A DNA stretch of 14,396 nt, taken from Candidatus Scybalomonas excrementavium. Its GTDB lineage: Bacteria; Bacillota; Clostridia; Lachnospirales; Lachnospiraceae. The translations under genes and the position numbers were made by a program. Below, in pieces: positions 7,084-14,315 of the stretch (position 1 is its first letter; every line of letters begins with the position of its first letter). The notes under the pieces are model-generated. The model searched no databases. It saw nothing but the letters and a program-made list of their open reading frames with translations, and was not told where the DNA came from. Location of the stretch: NCBI GenBank assembly GCA_017694765.1, contig JADIML010000194.1, positions 1-14,396 on the forward strand, read 5' to 3'.

Positions 7084-8451
7084 ATGAATTATAAAATCAT
7101 AATAGGAGGATTCATAGACATCTTAGTTTTTATGGGGCTGATTTTCTGGTTTGTTGAAACAAATCGGAATGTTACTATGCACTATGAAGAGACAATAGAT
7201 AGTTTGGATAATCCCGGACAAGGCTATTACGTTCAAATCGATAGTAGTCAGTTTGATACAATAAAAACATTAAGAAAAGAAAGAAATCGATTAGTTCTTG
7301 TTGGCATGGATTTACAAAAATATAGAGATTGTGAAATTGAAGAAGAGGCGTTACAGAATGTAAGAAAGTGTCTGATAGAAGCAAGAAAAAATGATATGCA
7401 AGTTATTTTTCGAGGAGCTTATAATTTCTATGGAAGTTGTGTAGAACCCGATAATATAACACTGATACAAAAACATATGGAACAGATTGCAGCTATACTA
7501 AATGAAGAAAAAGATGTGATAGCCTCTGTTCAAGCTGGAATGATAGGTGATTATGGGGAATGGCATGATGGAAGATACTTAACAGGAAATGGGAAGAAAG
7601 ATAAAAAAATACGTTGTACTATTTTAAAAACTTGGGAAAAATATCTGGCAAAAGAGATAAAAGTAAGTGTGCGAAGACCTCGTTTTATTCGAGAAGCACA
7701 AAAAGAACAAATTTTAGTCAATCGACTTGGCTATCATAATGATGGACTATTAGCCAGTGATACAGATCTTGGTACTTATGATGATCCAAAATATCGAAGA
7801 GAAGATGAATTAAACTGGATGGAAAAAAACATTCTTGGACAGCATAATGGGGGAGAAATGCCTATGGTAAGTGATTGGAGTGATGCTTTTTATGCCAACC
7901 AAGAATTTATGAAAATGCACGCTTCTTATTTGAATCGTTATTATAATGTAGAAGTCATCGAACAATGGAAACAGCAAACGATAGGGACACAAAATGCCGA
8001 AACATATATCTCTTCACATCTAGGGTATCGATATTATATTAAAAGTCTCAAAGTAAAAAAGTATTTAAAAAATGGCAAGATCAAAGTAGATATTACGGTG
8101 GTAAACACAGGATATAATATTCCAAATAAGCCATATCAAATGTATTTTGTCGTTGTGAATCAAAAAGGAGAACGAAAAGAGTTTTTAGTAGCTAGTGAAA
8201 CATTATCAACGATATGTAACGGTAAGAAAGTAACGTTACATGAAACATTTGATCTCAAAGAATTTTTTCAAAAAGAGGAAGAGAAATATCGCTGCTTTCT
8301 TTATTTAGCACAAGAAGACGACAGAATAGAAAATAGAATATTGTTAGCCAATGAGTGGAAAGCAAATAAAAAAAGAGAGTATCTCGTTTTCACCTATAAA
8401 AAAGGAGATGGGAGATTGTCTTTCCCATTACAAGTTCATTATGAGCTATAA
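7084..8451 (+). CDS. Membrane-anchored DUF4874/DUF4832 protein, putative extracellular glycan-active enzyme
   Basis: The 455-residue protein has one N-terminal hydrophobic helix (about 5-24) with no lipobox, which suggests a type II anchor and an extracellular body. The NPGQGYYVQID block at about 43-53 opens a DUF4874-like region. Strands resembling a TIM barrel follow: LVLVGMDL, MQVIFRGAYNFYG, and VQAGMIGDYGEWH at about 149-161. The G-E-W-H (Glu159) sits where clan-A glycoside hydrolases often carry an acid/base Glu. A block with HNDGLLASDTDLGTYDD follows at about 218-234. The C-terminal part, from about residue 310 (HLGYRYYIKSL), resembles DUF4832 with a beta-sandwich end. Catalysis on the exported polysaccharide is inference; the fold assignment is from memory of the families. 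It abuts the preceding stop, has GGAGA at 7071-7075 as ribosome site, and is the last gene before the terminator. Confidence 0.82.
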   Translation: MNYKIIIGGFIDILVFMGLIFWFVETNRNVTMHYEETIDSLDNPGQGYYVQIDSSQFDTIKTLRKERNRLVLVGMDLQKYRDCEIEEEALQNVRKCLIEARKNDMQVIFRGAYNFYGSCVEPDNITLIQKHMEQIAAILNEEKDVIASVQAGMIGDYGEWHDGRYLTGNGKKDKKIRCTILKTWEKYLAKEIKVSVRRPRFIREAQKEQILVNRLGYHNDGLLASDTDLGTYDDPKYRREDELNWMEKNILGQHNGGEMPMVSDWSDAFYANQEFMKMHASYLNRYYNVEVIEQWKQQTIGTQNAETYISSHLGYRYYIKSLKVKKYLKNGKIKVDITVVNTGYNIPNKPYQMYFVVVNQKGERKEFLVASETLSTICNGKKVTLHETFDLKEFFQKEEEKYRCFLYLAQEDDRIENRILLANEWKANKKREYLVFTYKKGDGRLSFPLQVHYEL

Positions 8452-8594
8452 GGACATCTTCTACTTTATCCTTGCGTATCCAAAGGAAATATCGTATAGT
8501 AAAATCATAATACGAAGCGTTTACAAAAGAAGTTTTGACTTTTATAAGCTAGAGCTATTTCTATACGAAAAGATAAAAGAATATAGGAGCAAAA

Positions 8595-8626
8595 AAGGGC
8601 TGTAAGAACATTACAAGCCCTTATTT
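8595..8626 (+). terminator. Rho-independent terminator ending the exopolysaccharide operon
   Basis: The stem AAGGGCTGTAA pairs with TTAC-A-AGCCCTT across a GAACA loop, with one bulged A. It is followed by ATTT and preceded by a run of A. It lies about 145 bases after the last operon gene and about 85 bases before pth. It therefore separates the polysaccharide transcript from the housekeeping genes. The short T tract makes it moderate in strength. Confidence 0.75.
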
Positions 8627-8712
8627 GCACGACTAAAATCATAAGAAAGCATAGCGATTCGTTATCAATGATATAAAATAATACAAGAACAACCTAGAAA
8701 GGAACAAAAATT

Positions 8713-9285
8713 ATGAAATTAATAGCAGGTTTAGGGAACCCAGGTTCTCAATATGAATATACAAGACATAATATAGGATTTATGGCAGTTGATAAAATTG
8801 CAAAAGAATTTTTAATTCCAATGGAGCTTGAGAAAAAACATAAAGCTATTGTTGGAAAAGGAATGATGGGAAATGAAAAAGTACTTCTTGTAAAGCCACA
8901 AACATATATGAACTTAAGTGGAGAAAGTATTCGCTCATTGGCAGATTATTATAACATGGATCCAGAAGATATGATTATCATTTTTGATGATATTAGTTTA
9001 GATGTAGGACAGCTTCGTATCCGTAAAAAAGGAAGTGCCGGTGGACATAATGGTATTAAAAGTATTATTGCTCATCTTGGAACCAATGAATTTCCAAGAA
9101 TTAAAATCGGAGTAGGAGAACGACTTCCTGGACAGGATTTAGCTGACCATGTATTGGCTCGTTTTCCAAAAGCACAGAGTAAAGATGTGGAAAAAGCAGT
9201 AGAAGATGCTTGTGAAGCTGCATTTCTTATGGTGAAAGAAGACATAGATAAAGCAATGAATCAATACAATGGGAAACAGAAATAA
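8713..9285 (+). CDS. pth: Peptidyl-tRNA hydrolase
   Basis: This enzyme cleaves the ester bond of peptidyl-tRNAs released from stalled ribosomes, recycling tRNA in the cytosol. At 190 residues it has the normal family length. The catalytic set is intact: Asn9 in GLGNPG, His19 in YTRHNIGF, Asn67 in KPQTYMNLSG and Asp92 in IIFDDISLD. GSAGGHNGIKSI (His112, Asn113) forms the tRNA-acceptor side. The start is supported by AGAAAGGA at 8696-8703, nine bases upstream. In Bacillus the orthologue (spoVC) also precedes mfd, and this order is kept here. No strong promoter is obvious in the 86 bases after the terminator: TATAAA/TAAAAT at 8672-8679 is a possible -10 but lacks a convincing -35. Confidence 0.98.
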   Translation: MKLIAGLGNPGSQYEYTRHNIGFMAVDKIAKEFLIPMELEKKHKAIVGKGMMGNEKVLLVKPQTYMNLSGESIRSLADYYNMDPEDMIIIFDDISLDVGQLRIRKKGSAGGHNGIKSIIAHLGTNEFPRIKIGVGERLPGQDLADHVLARFPKAQSKDVEKAVEDACEAAFLMVKEDIDKAMNQYNGKQK

Positions 9286-9330
9286 CAATTCCATCATAAA
9301 AAGAAAATAGTAAGAAATTTGGTTAAGAAG

Positions 9331-9338
9331 AGGAGGAG
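9331..9338 (+). promoter_or_regulatory. Ribosome binding site deciding the mfd start
   Basis: A strong AGGAGGAG lies a few bases before the ATG at 9343. The upstream in-frame TTG at 9319 would place this sequence within the gene as codons for Lys and Arg, so the ATG is the likely start. Confidence 0.85.
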
Positions 9339-9342
9339 AACA

Positions 9343-12300
9343 ATGGACGTATTGCAAAAGGTGCTGAGTCAAGGGCAAATTTGTCAAGAAATAATGGAAC
9401 AAATACAAAAACAAGAGACACCAATTTTAGTTACAGGATGTATTGATACACAAAAATGCCATTTGATTCACACAATAGGAGCGGAGTGTTCCTATCGCGT
9501 GATTTTGACACATAATGAAGCGAAAGCAAAAGAAATTTATGAAGACTATCGATTTTTTGATCGCAATGTCTACTTGTATCCTGCAAAAGACGTACTCTTT
9601 TATAGTGCAGATATTCATAGTAATACGATTGTAAAACAGCGTATGGAAATCTTAAAGAAACTGGCACAAAAAGAACCAATGACAATTGTTATGACCATTG
9701 ATGGAGCGATGGATCGTTTAACAGAGCTTTCGGAGTTAAAGCATCATAGTGTAGAATTAAAAATTGGACATATGCTTGATTTAGATGCTTTAAAAGATCA
9801 ACTCATTGAAATGGGATATGAAAGGGCAAGTATGGTAGATAGTCATGGACAATTTGCCATTCGTGGTGGAATTTTAGATATTTTCCCACTGACAGAAGAA
9901 ACGCCATATCGAATTGAACTTTGGGATGAAGAAATCGACTCCATTCGAAGTTTTGATAAAGAAAGTCAGCGCTCGATTGAAAATGTAGACTCGTTATTGT
10001 TCTATCCTTCTACAGAATATGTTCTTACAAAACAGCAGTTAGAACAAGGGCTTAAGAAAATGGAAGAAGAATTTGAACACACTTCTAACATTTTGCAAAA
10101 AGAAAAGAAACAAGAAGCATATAGTCGTCTTTCGAAAGTAATAAAAGGGGTAAAAGAAGAAATTTTAGAACTTCAAACGGTAATAGGGATTGATAGTTAT
10201 TTACCTTTCTTCTATGACAATTTAGTGTCCTTTCTTGATTATTTTTCAAAAGAAGAAACGATTTTTTTCTTAGATGAACCAGCTAGAATTTTGGAAAGAG
10301 CCAAGGTTTACGAGTTAGAATTTCGTGAGAGTATGACAAGTCGATTAGAAGGGGGATATATTCTACCTTCTCAAAGTAATGTGCTTTTTCCTTACGAAGA
10401 AATTCTTGGAAAAGTTGCGAATCAAACGACCATTTTACTTAGTATGATGATTCATAACTTTCCATTTTTTTCGCCAAATAGTCAATTTCATATAGACGTA
10501 AAATCGGTAAATTCTTACAATAATAGCTTTGAAGAGTTAGTAAAAGATCTAAAAATGTATCGGCAAAAGGGATACCAAGTGCTAATGCTTTCCCCATCTT
10601 CTACAAGGGCAAAACGATTGGCACAAGATATTCGTGAACATGATATTCCAGTTACTTATCAAGAAAAATTAGATGGATTTGTGGCACAAGGTGAAATTAT
10701 TTCCGTACAAGGTAGAATTACAAGAGGATTTGAATATCCTTTATTAAAGTTTGCCATCATTTCAGAAAGTGATGTGTTTACAGCAAGAGAAAAACGAAAA
10801 AAAGGAAAAAAGAAAAAAAATACCTATAGTGGAGCAAAAATTCAAAGTTTTTCTGATATATCCATTGGAGATTATGTTGTTCATGAAAAACATGGACTTG
10901 GTATTTATAAAGGAATTGAGAAAATAGAAGTCGATAAGGTGACCAAAGATTATATTTGTATTGAATATAAGGGAGGAAGTAAGCTATTTATTTTAGCATC
11001 CCAACTTGATTTGATACAAAAATATGCCAGTTCTTCTGCAAGAAAACCAAAGCTCAATAAACTCGGTGGAACAGAATGGGAGAAAACCAAATCAAAAGTT
11101 CGTTCGGAAATTAAAAATATAGCCAAAGAGCTTGTAGAGTTATATGCCATTCGTCAATCGAAAGAAGGATATGCGTTCTCAAAGGATACCGTATGGCAAC
11201 GAGAATTTGAAGAGTTATTCCCATATGAAGAAACAGGGGATCAGTTGGATGCCATTGCCGCTACAAAAGCTGATATGGAAAGTAAAAAAATTATGGATCG
11301 ACTGATTTGTGGAGATGTTGGTTATGGAAAAACAGAGGTAGCAATTCGTGCAGCATTTAAAGCTGTTACCGATGGAAAACAAGTTGTTTTTCTTGTGCCT
11401 ACTACGATTTTAGCCCAGCAGCACTATAATTCCTTTGTAGAGAGAATGAAAAACTTCCCAATTAATATTCATATGATGTCACGTTTTCGAACCCAAGCAG
11501 AGCAGAAACGAACAATGGAAGGGCTAAAAAATGGTATGGTTGATATTGTCATTGGAACCCATCGTGTCTTATCCAAAGATATGGAATATAAAGACTTGGG
11601 ATTACTCATTATCGATGAAGAACAGCGATTTGGTGTTTCTGATAAAGAAAAAATCAAACAGTTAAAGAAAAATATTGATGTATTAGCTTTAAGTGCAACG
11701 CCAATTCCTAGAACTCTCCATATGAGCATGATAGGAATTCGAGATATGAGTGTGTTAGAAGAACCACCAGTTGATAGGCGCGCTGTTCAAACCTATGTAT
11801 TAGAATACAATGAGGAATTAATTAAAGAAGCAATTCATCGAGAACTGGCAAGAGGCGGACAAGTGTATTATGTATACAATCGTGTGAATAATATTGAAGA
11901 GATTACAGAGCAGATTGCCAAATTAGTTCCAGAAGCCTCCGTTGGATTTGCCCATGGACAGATGAGCGAACGTCAGTTAGAAGCGATTATGTATCAATTT
12001 ATTAATGGAGAATTGGACGTTATTGTTTCCACAACCATTATTGAAACAGGACTTGATATTTCCAATGCTAATACAATGATTATCCATGATGCGAATTATT
12101 TAGGGTTGTCTCAGCTCTATCAGTTAAGAGGGCGTGTTGGGCGTTCTAATCGAAGTTCTTATGCCTTTTTGATGTATCGAAGAGATACGATGTTAAAGGA
12201 GACAGCAGAAAAGAGATTACAGGCAATTCGAGAATTTACGGATCTTGGCTCTGGATTTAAAATTGCTATGAGAGATTTAGAAATTCGTGGAGCTGGAAAC

Positions 12301-12870
12301 TTACTTGGAGCAGAACAGTCTGGTCATATGGAAGCAATCGGTTATGATTTATATTGTAAAATGCTAAATGATGCAGTTCGCCGTCTAAAAGGGGAAAAAG
12401 ATGATATGGAAGATTTTGAAACAACGATAGATGTAATGATTGATGCGTTTATTCCAGCTACTTATGTGCGAAATGAAATGCAAAAATTAGAACTTTATAA
12501 GAGAATTGCATCCATTGAGTCCGAAGAAGAGTATGCTGATATGACAGATGAATTGCTTGATCGCTATGGAGAGCCACCAGCTTCTGTTTTAAATCTTCTA
12601 AAAATTTCTCTCTTAAAATCCAAGGCTCATGAAGCTCATATTACACAGATTGAACAAAAGAATGGACAGCTCATTTTTACAATGTATCAACAAGCTAGAG
12701 TAAAGGTAGAAGGAATTGAACCACTCTTAAAGCAAGAAAAATATCGCAATAAATTAAAATTCCAAGTAGAAAAACTATCCTTTGTGTATCGCTTAAAAAC
12801 AGGTAGTAAAAAAGAGCTATTACAAACAATGGAACAGATCATAGAAGATATCAAAAGTCTGATTGAATAA
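9343..12870 (+). CDS. mfd: Mfd, transcription-repair coupling factor
   Basis: Mfd is a DNA translocase that pushes or dislodges RNA polymerase stalled at lesions and recruits UvrA for nucleotide-excision repair. From the ATG it has 1175 residues, slightly longer than E. coli Mfd (1148). The N-terminal UvrB-like module includes RGGILDIFPLTEETPYRIEL. A lysine-rich linker (KRKKGKKKK) precedes the RNA-polymerase interaction domain at about 507-575 (GDYVVHEKHGLGIYKGI). The RecG-like translocase carries Walker A GDVGYGKTE at about 657 and Walker B DEEQ at 758. It also has SATPIPRTLHM and motif VI QLRGRVGRS at 927-935. The C-terminal D7 regulatory domain starts at about 1027 and appears complete through RYGEPP. 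No frameshift or missing motif is seen. It lies 57 bases after pth, probably in the same transcript. Confidence 0.98.
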   Translation: MDVLQKVLSQGQICQEIMEQIQKQETPILVTGCIDTQKCHLIHTIGAECSYRVILTHNEAKAKEIYEDYRFFDRNVYLYPAKDVLFYSADIHSNTIVKQRMEILKKLAQKEPMTIVMTIDGAMDRLTELSELKHHSVELKIGHMLDLDALKDQLIEMGYERASMVDSHGQFAIRGGILDIFPLTEETPYRIELWDEEIDSIRSFDKESQRSIENVDSLLFYPSTEYVLTKQQLEQGLKKMEEEFEHTSNILQKEKKQEAYSRLSKVIKGVKEEILELQTVIGIDSYLPFFYDNLVSFLDYFSKEETIFFLDEPARILERAKVYELEFRESMTSRLEGGYILPSQSNVLFPYEEILGKVANQTTILLSMMIHNFPFFSPNSQFHIDVKSVNSYNNSFEELVKDLKMYRQKGYQVLMLSPSSTRAKRLAQDIREHDIPVTYQEKLDGFVAQGEIISVQGRITRGFEYPLLKFAIISESDVFTAREKRKKGKKKKNTYSGAKIQSFSDISIGDYVVHEKHGLGIYKGIEKIEVDKVTKDYICIEYKGGSKLFILASQLDLIQKYASSSARKPKLNKLGGTEWEKTKSKVRSEIKNIAKELVELYAIRQSKEGYAFSKDTVWQREFEELFPYEETGDQLDAIAATKADMESKKIMDRLICGDVGYGKTEVAIRAAFKAVTDGKQVVFLVPTTILAQQHYNSFVERMKNFPINIHMMSRFRTQAEQKRTMEGLKNGMVDIVIGTHRVLSKDMEYKDLGLLIIDEEQRFGVSDKEKIKQLKKNIDVLALSATPIPRTLHMSMIGIRDMSVLEEPPVDRRAVQTYVLEYNEELIKEAIHRELARGGQVYYVYNRVNNIEEITEQIAKLVPEASVGFAHGQMSERQLEAIMYQFINGELDVIVSTTIIETGLDISNANTMIIHDANYLGLSQLYQLRGRVGRSNRSSYAFLMYRRDTMLKETAEKRLQAIREFTDLGSGFKIAMRDLEIRGAGNLLGAEQSGHMEAIGYDLYCKMLNDAVRRLKGEKDDMEDFETTIDVMIDAFIPATYVRNEMQKLELYKRIASIESEEEYADMTDELLDRYGEPPASVLNLLKISLLKSKAHEAHITQIEQKNGQLIFTMYQQARVKVEGIEPLLKQEKYRNKLKFQVEKLSFVYRLKTGSKKELLQTMEQIIEDIKSLIE

Positions 12871-12922
12871 GGAAAGGCTTGGAAAATAGAAAATGATCTA
12901 GACGAATGACAAGCTAATAAGC

Positions 12923-12928
12923 TATAAT
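12923..12928 (+). promoter_or_regulatory. Possible -10 element upstream of the foldase gene
   Basis: A perfect TATAAT lies about 100 bases before the foldase ATG in the 155-base gap after mfd. No recognisable -35 hexamer sits 16-18 bases upstream and there is no extended TGn, so in an AT-rich genome it may be chance. The same gap holds an AT-only-type inverted repeat (TTAGAAAA at 12950-12957, TTTTCTAA at 12988-12995) without a T tract. Confidence 0.25.
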
Positions 12929-13025
12929 CAATAAGAAATAGAAAATTTGTTAGAAAAGGAAAAGAATGGTTCCAATTAGACGATGCTTTTTCTAATAGGA
13001 TAAAAGAAAGGATAAGGAAACGAGA

Positions 13026-14138
13026 ATGAAGAAATGGATGAGTAAAAAGGTAGCAGGACTTTTATGCCTTTGTTTAACAGGTGCATTACTTGGAGGATGT
13101 AGTGGAGCAGCAAAAAGCAATGATGAAACGGTACTTTTTGAATATGATGGACAAAAAGTATATTTAGATGAGGCATGGGTATATGCGAAAACAATTCAAA
13201 GTCAATATGAATCTTGGTATGGTTCTTCTGTTTGGGATTATCCAGTTAGCGATGCAGACGGAAAACAAGTGACAATGGAAGAATTAACAAAGCAGGATAT
13301 GATTTCTCAAATTAAGATGGTGAAATATCTATCGAAAGAAGCAGAGAAACAAGGATTATCTTTAACAGAGGAAGAAAAGAAAACAGCAAAAGAAAATGCA
13401 GAATCTTTTATGAGCTCTGTTGGAGAAGACGATTTAAAACAAACTGGAATTACAGAAGATACCATGGTAAAAGTGTATGAAGAAAATACATTAGCTTCCA
13501 AATACCATGATAAAATTGTAGAAGATGGCAATGTAACAGTATCAGATGAAGAAGCTCGCCAATATAAAACATATAATTTATTATTTGAAACATTTGATTA
13601 TGATGATAATGGACAAAAAGTAGAATTTAGTGCTAAGAAAAAAGCAGCTCAGAAAAAGAAAGCAGAAGAAGCATTGGCAAGAATTCGAGCAGGAGAAGAT
13701 GACTTAGAAGCTCTTGCCAAAGAATATAAAGCTGAAAAATCTTCTGAGTATACACTTGGTGATGATGAAACGACAGTAAAAGAATATCGTGAAGCAGCAT
13801 TGAAGTTAAAAAAGAATGAAGTAAGTGATATTGTAGAAAGTGAATTTGGATATCATATTATTAAAATGTTAAATCCAAATGATAAAGAAGCTACAAAAGA
13901 GAAAAAAGAAGAGTTATTACAACAAAAACAAAATGAATATTTCACAGAACAATATCAAGAACTTACAAAATCTTTAGAAGAAAAATGGGACTTTGATAAA
14001 GATGTGAATAAAAAAGCATATGAAAAAATTACATTTAAACAAGAAGAAACGAAAGAAGAAAGTACAACAAGTGTAGAAGATACAACGACAAGTTCAGAAA
14101 GTACAACGACAACTTCAGAAGCTACAACAGCAGAGTAA
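13026..14138 (+). CDS. PrsA/SurA-like lipoprotein foldase with divergent parvulin domain
   Basis: A 370-residue exported lipoprotein. The signal peptide has Lys at 2, 3, 7 and 8, a hydrophobic core and an LGGC lipobox, so Cys25 is the lipidated N-terminus and the protein faces outward from the membrane. Residues 45-175 form a SurA/trigger-factor-like helical chaperone part (LTEEEKKTAKENAESF). Residues about 180-283 form a parvulin-type peptidyl-prolyl isomerase region ending in VESEFGYHIIKM (His277). The first active-site His of the usual HILV strand is replaced (YKTYNLLF), so isomerase activity is doubtful. A helical segment follows, then a Ser/Thr/Glu-rich tail from about 345 made of 7-residue repeats. 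The ribosome site AAGGAAA begins at 13014. Its place between mfd and spoVT suggests general secretion quality control. A link to sporulation is not shown. Confidence 0.9.
   Translation: MKKWMSKKVAGLLCLCLTGALLGGCSGAAKSNDETVLFEYDGQKVYLDEAWVYAKTIQSQYESWYGSSVWDYPVSDADGKQVTMEELTKQDMISQIKMVKYLSKEAEKQGLSLTEEEKKTAKENAESFMSSVGEDDLKQTGITEDTMVKVYEENTLASKYHDKIVEDGNVTVSDEEARQYKTYNLLFETFDYDDNGQKVEFSAKKKAAQKKKAEEALARIRAGEDDLEALAKEYKAEKSSEYTLGDDETTVKEYREAALKLKKNEVSDIVESEFGYHIIKMLNPNDKEATKEKKEELLQQKQNEYFTEQYQELTKSLEEKWDFDKDVNKKAYEKITFKQEETKEESTTSVEDTTTSSESTTTTSEATTAE
14061..14135 (+). repeat. 21-base imperfect tandem repeats encoding a Ser/Thr-rich tail
   Basis: Two full 21-base units (14079-14099 and 14100-14120) differ at only a few bases and encode DTTTSSE and STTTTSE. 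A shortened 18-base unit precedes them (14061-14078, STTSVE) and a partial unit follows (ATTAE). All are in frame and end at the foldase stop codon. The units could expand or contract by slippage without a frameshift. Confidence 0.85.
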
Positions 14139-14150
14139 CCTACTTTTTAC

Positions 14151-14170
14151 TTGAAGAACTTCAAAAAATT
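14151..14170 (+). terminator. Weak candidate terminator after the foldase gene
   Basis: TTGAAG-AA-CTTCAA forms a short hairpin 12 bases after the foldase stop, flanked by a T run before and an A run after. The stem is AT-rich and no T tract follows on the + strand, so function as an intrinsic terminator is doubtful. Confidence 0.25.
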
Positions 14171-14180
14171 ATAAAAAGAA

Positions 14181-14210
14181 AGAATAAATTCCTTCATTTT
14201 ACAAATACTA
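14181..14210 (+). promoter_or_regulatory. Sigma-G-like promoter for spoVT
   Basis: AGAATA at 14181-14186 and AATACTA at 14204-14210 are separated by 17 bases. This is one mismatch in each half from the Bacillus sigma-G pattern TGAATA-N17-CATACTA. Sigma-G drives spoVT in the B. subtilis forespore, so the position, about 105 bases upstream of spoVT, fits. The transcript would start near 14217 and have a leader of about 100 bases. Confidence 0.55.
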
Positions 14211-14220
14211 CCGTTATCTC

Positions 14221-14270
14221 CTAGTTATGGGAATTATTATTTGAAAAAAATTCCTTTCATTTCTAACTAG
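14221..14270 (+). other. Two-part inverted repeat in the spoVT leader
   Basis: An outer arm CTAGTTA (14221-14227) is complementary to TAACTAG (14264-14270). Inside it, GGAATT (14230-14235) pairs with AATTCC (14249-14254) around a 13-base loop. The structure would form a hairpin with an asymmetric internal loop almost at the predicted 5' end of the spoVT transcript. It could be an RNA stabiliser, a regulatory leader, or on DNA a binding site for a dimeric regulator. There is no T tract, so it is not a typical terminator. Confidence 0.45.
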
Positions 14271-14315
14271 AATTTAGGAAGCAAAGGTAATATGTAAAAT
14301 GGAGGAAATTTTTAT

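Noticed and set aside
8535..8566. Possible sigma-A promoter (TTGACT with a downstream CTATAC) before pth
   Set aside because: The spacer is about 20 bases, the -10 is poor, and any transcript would run straight into the terminator at 8595-8626.
8441..8605. Small 54-codon open frame overlapping the end of the DUF4832 gene (a longer form starts at 8351)
   Set aside because: No ribosome binding site precedes the ATG, the frame ends inside the terminator stem, and the product shows no recognisable domain. It is probably chance in AT-rich DNA.
9139..9414. 91-codon open frame on the minus strand spanning the pth-mfd junction
   Set aside because: It is antisense to two certain genes, has low-complexity Phe/Leu/Tyr composition expected of antisense AT-rich coding DNA, and shows no family signature.
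12950..12995. Inverted repeat TTAGAAAA / TTTTCTAA after mfd as a terminator
   Set aside because: The arms are almost pure A/T, the loop is about 30 bases, and no T tract follows the second arm.
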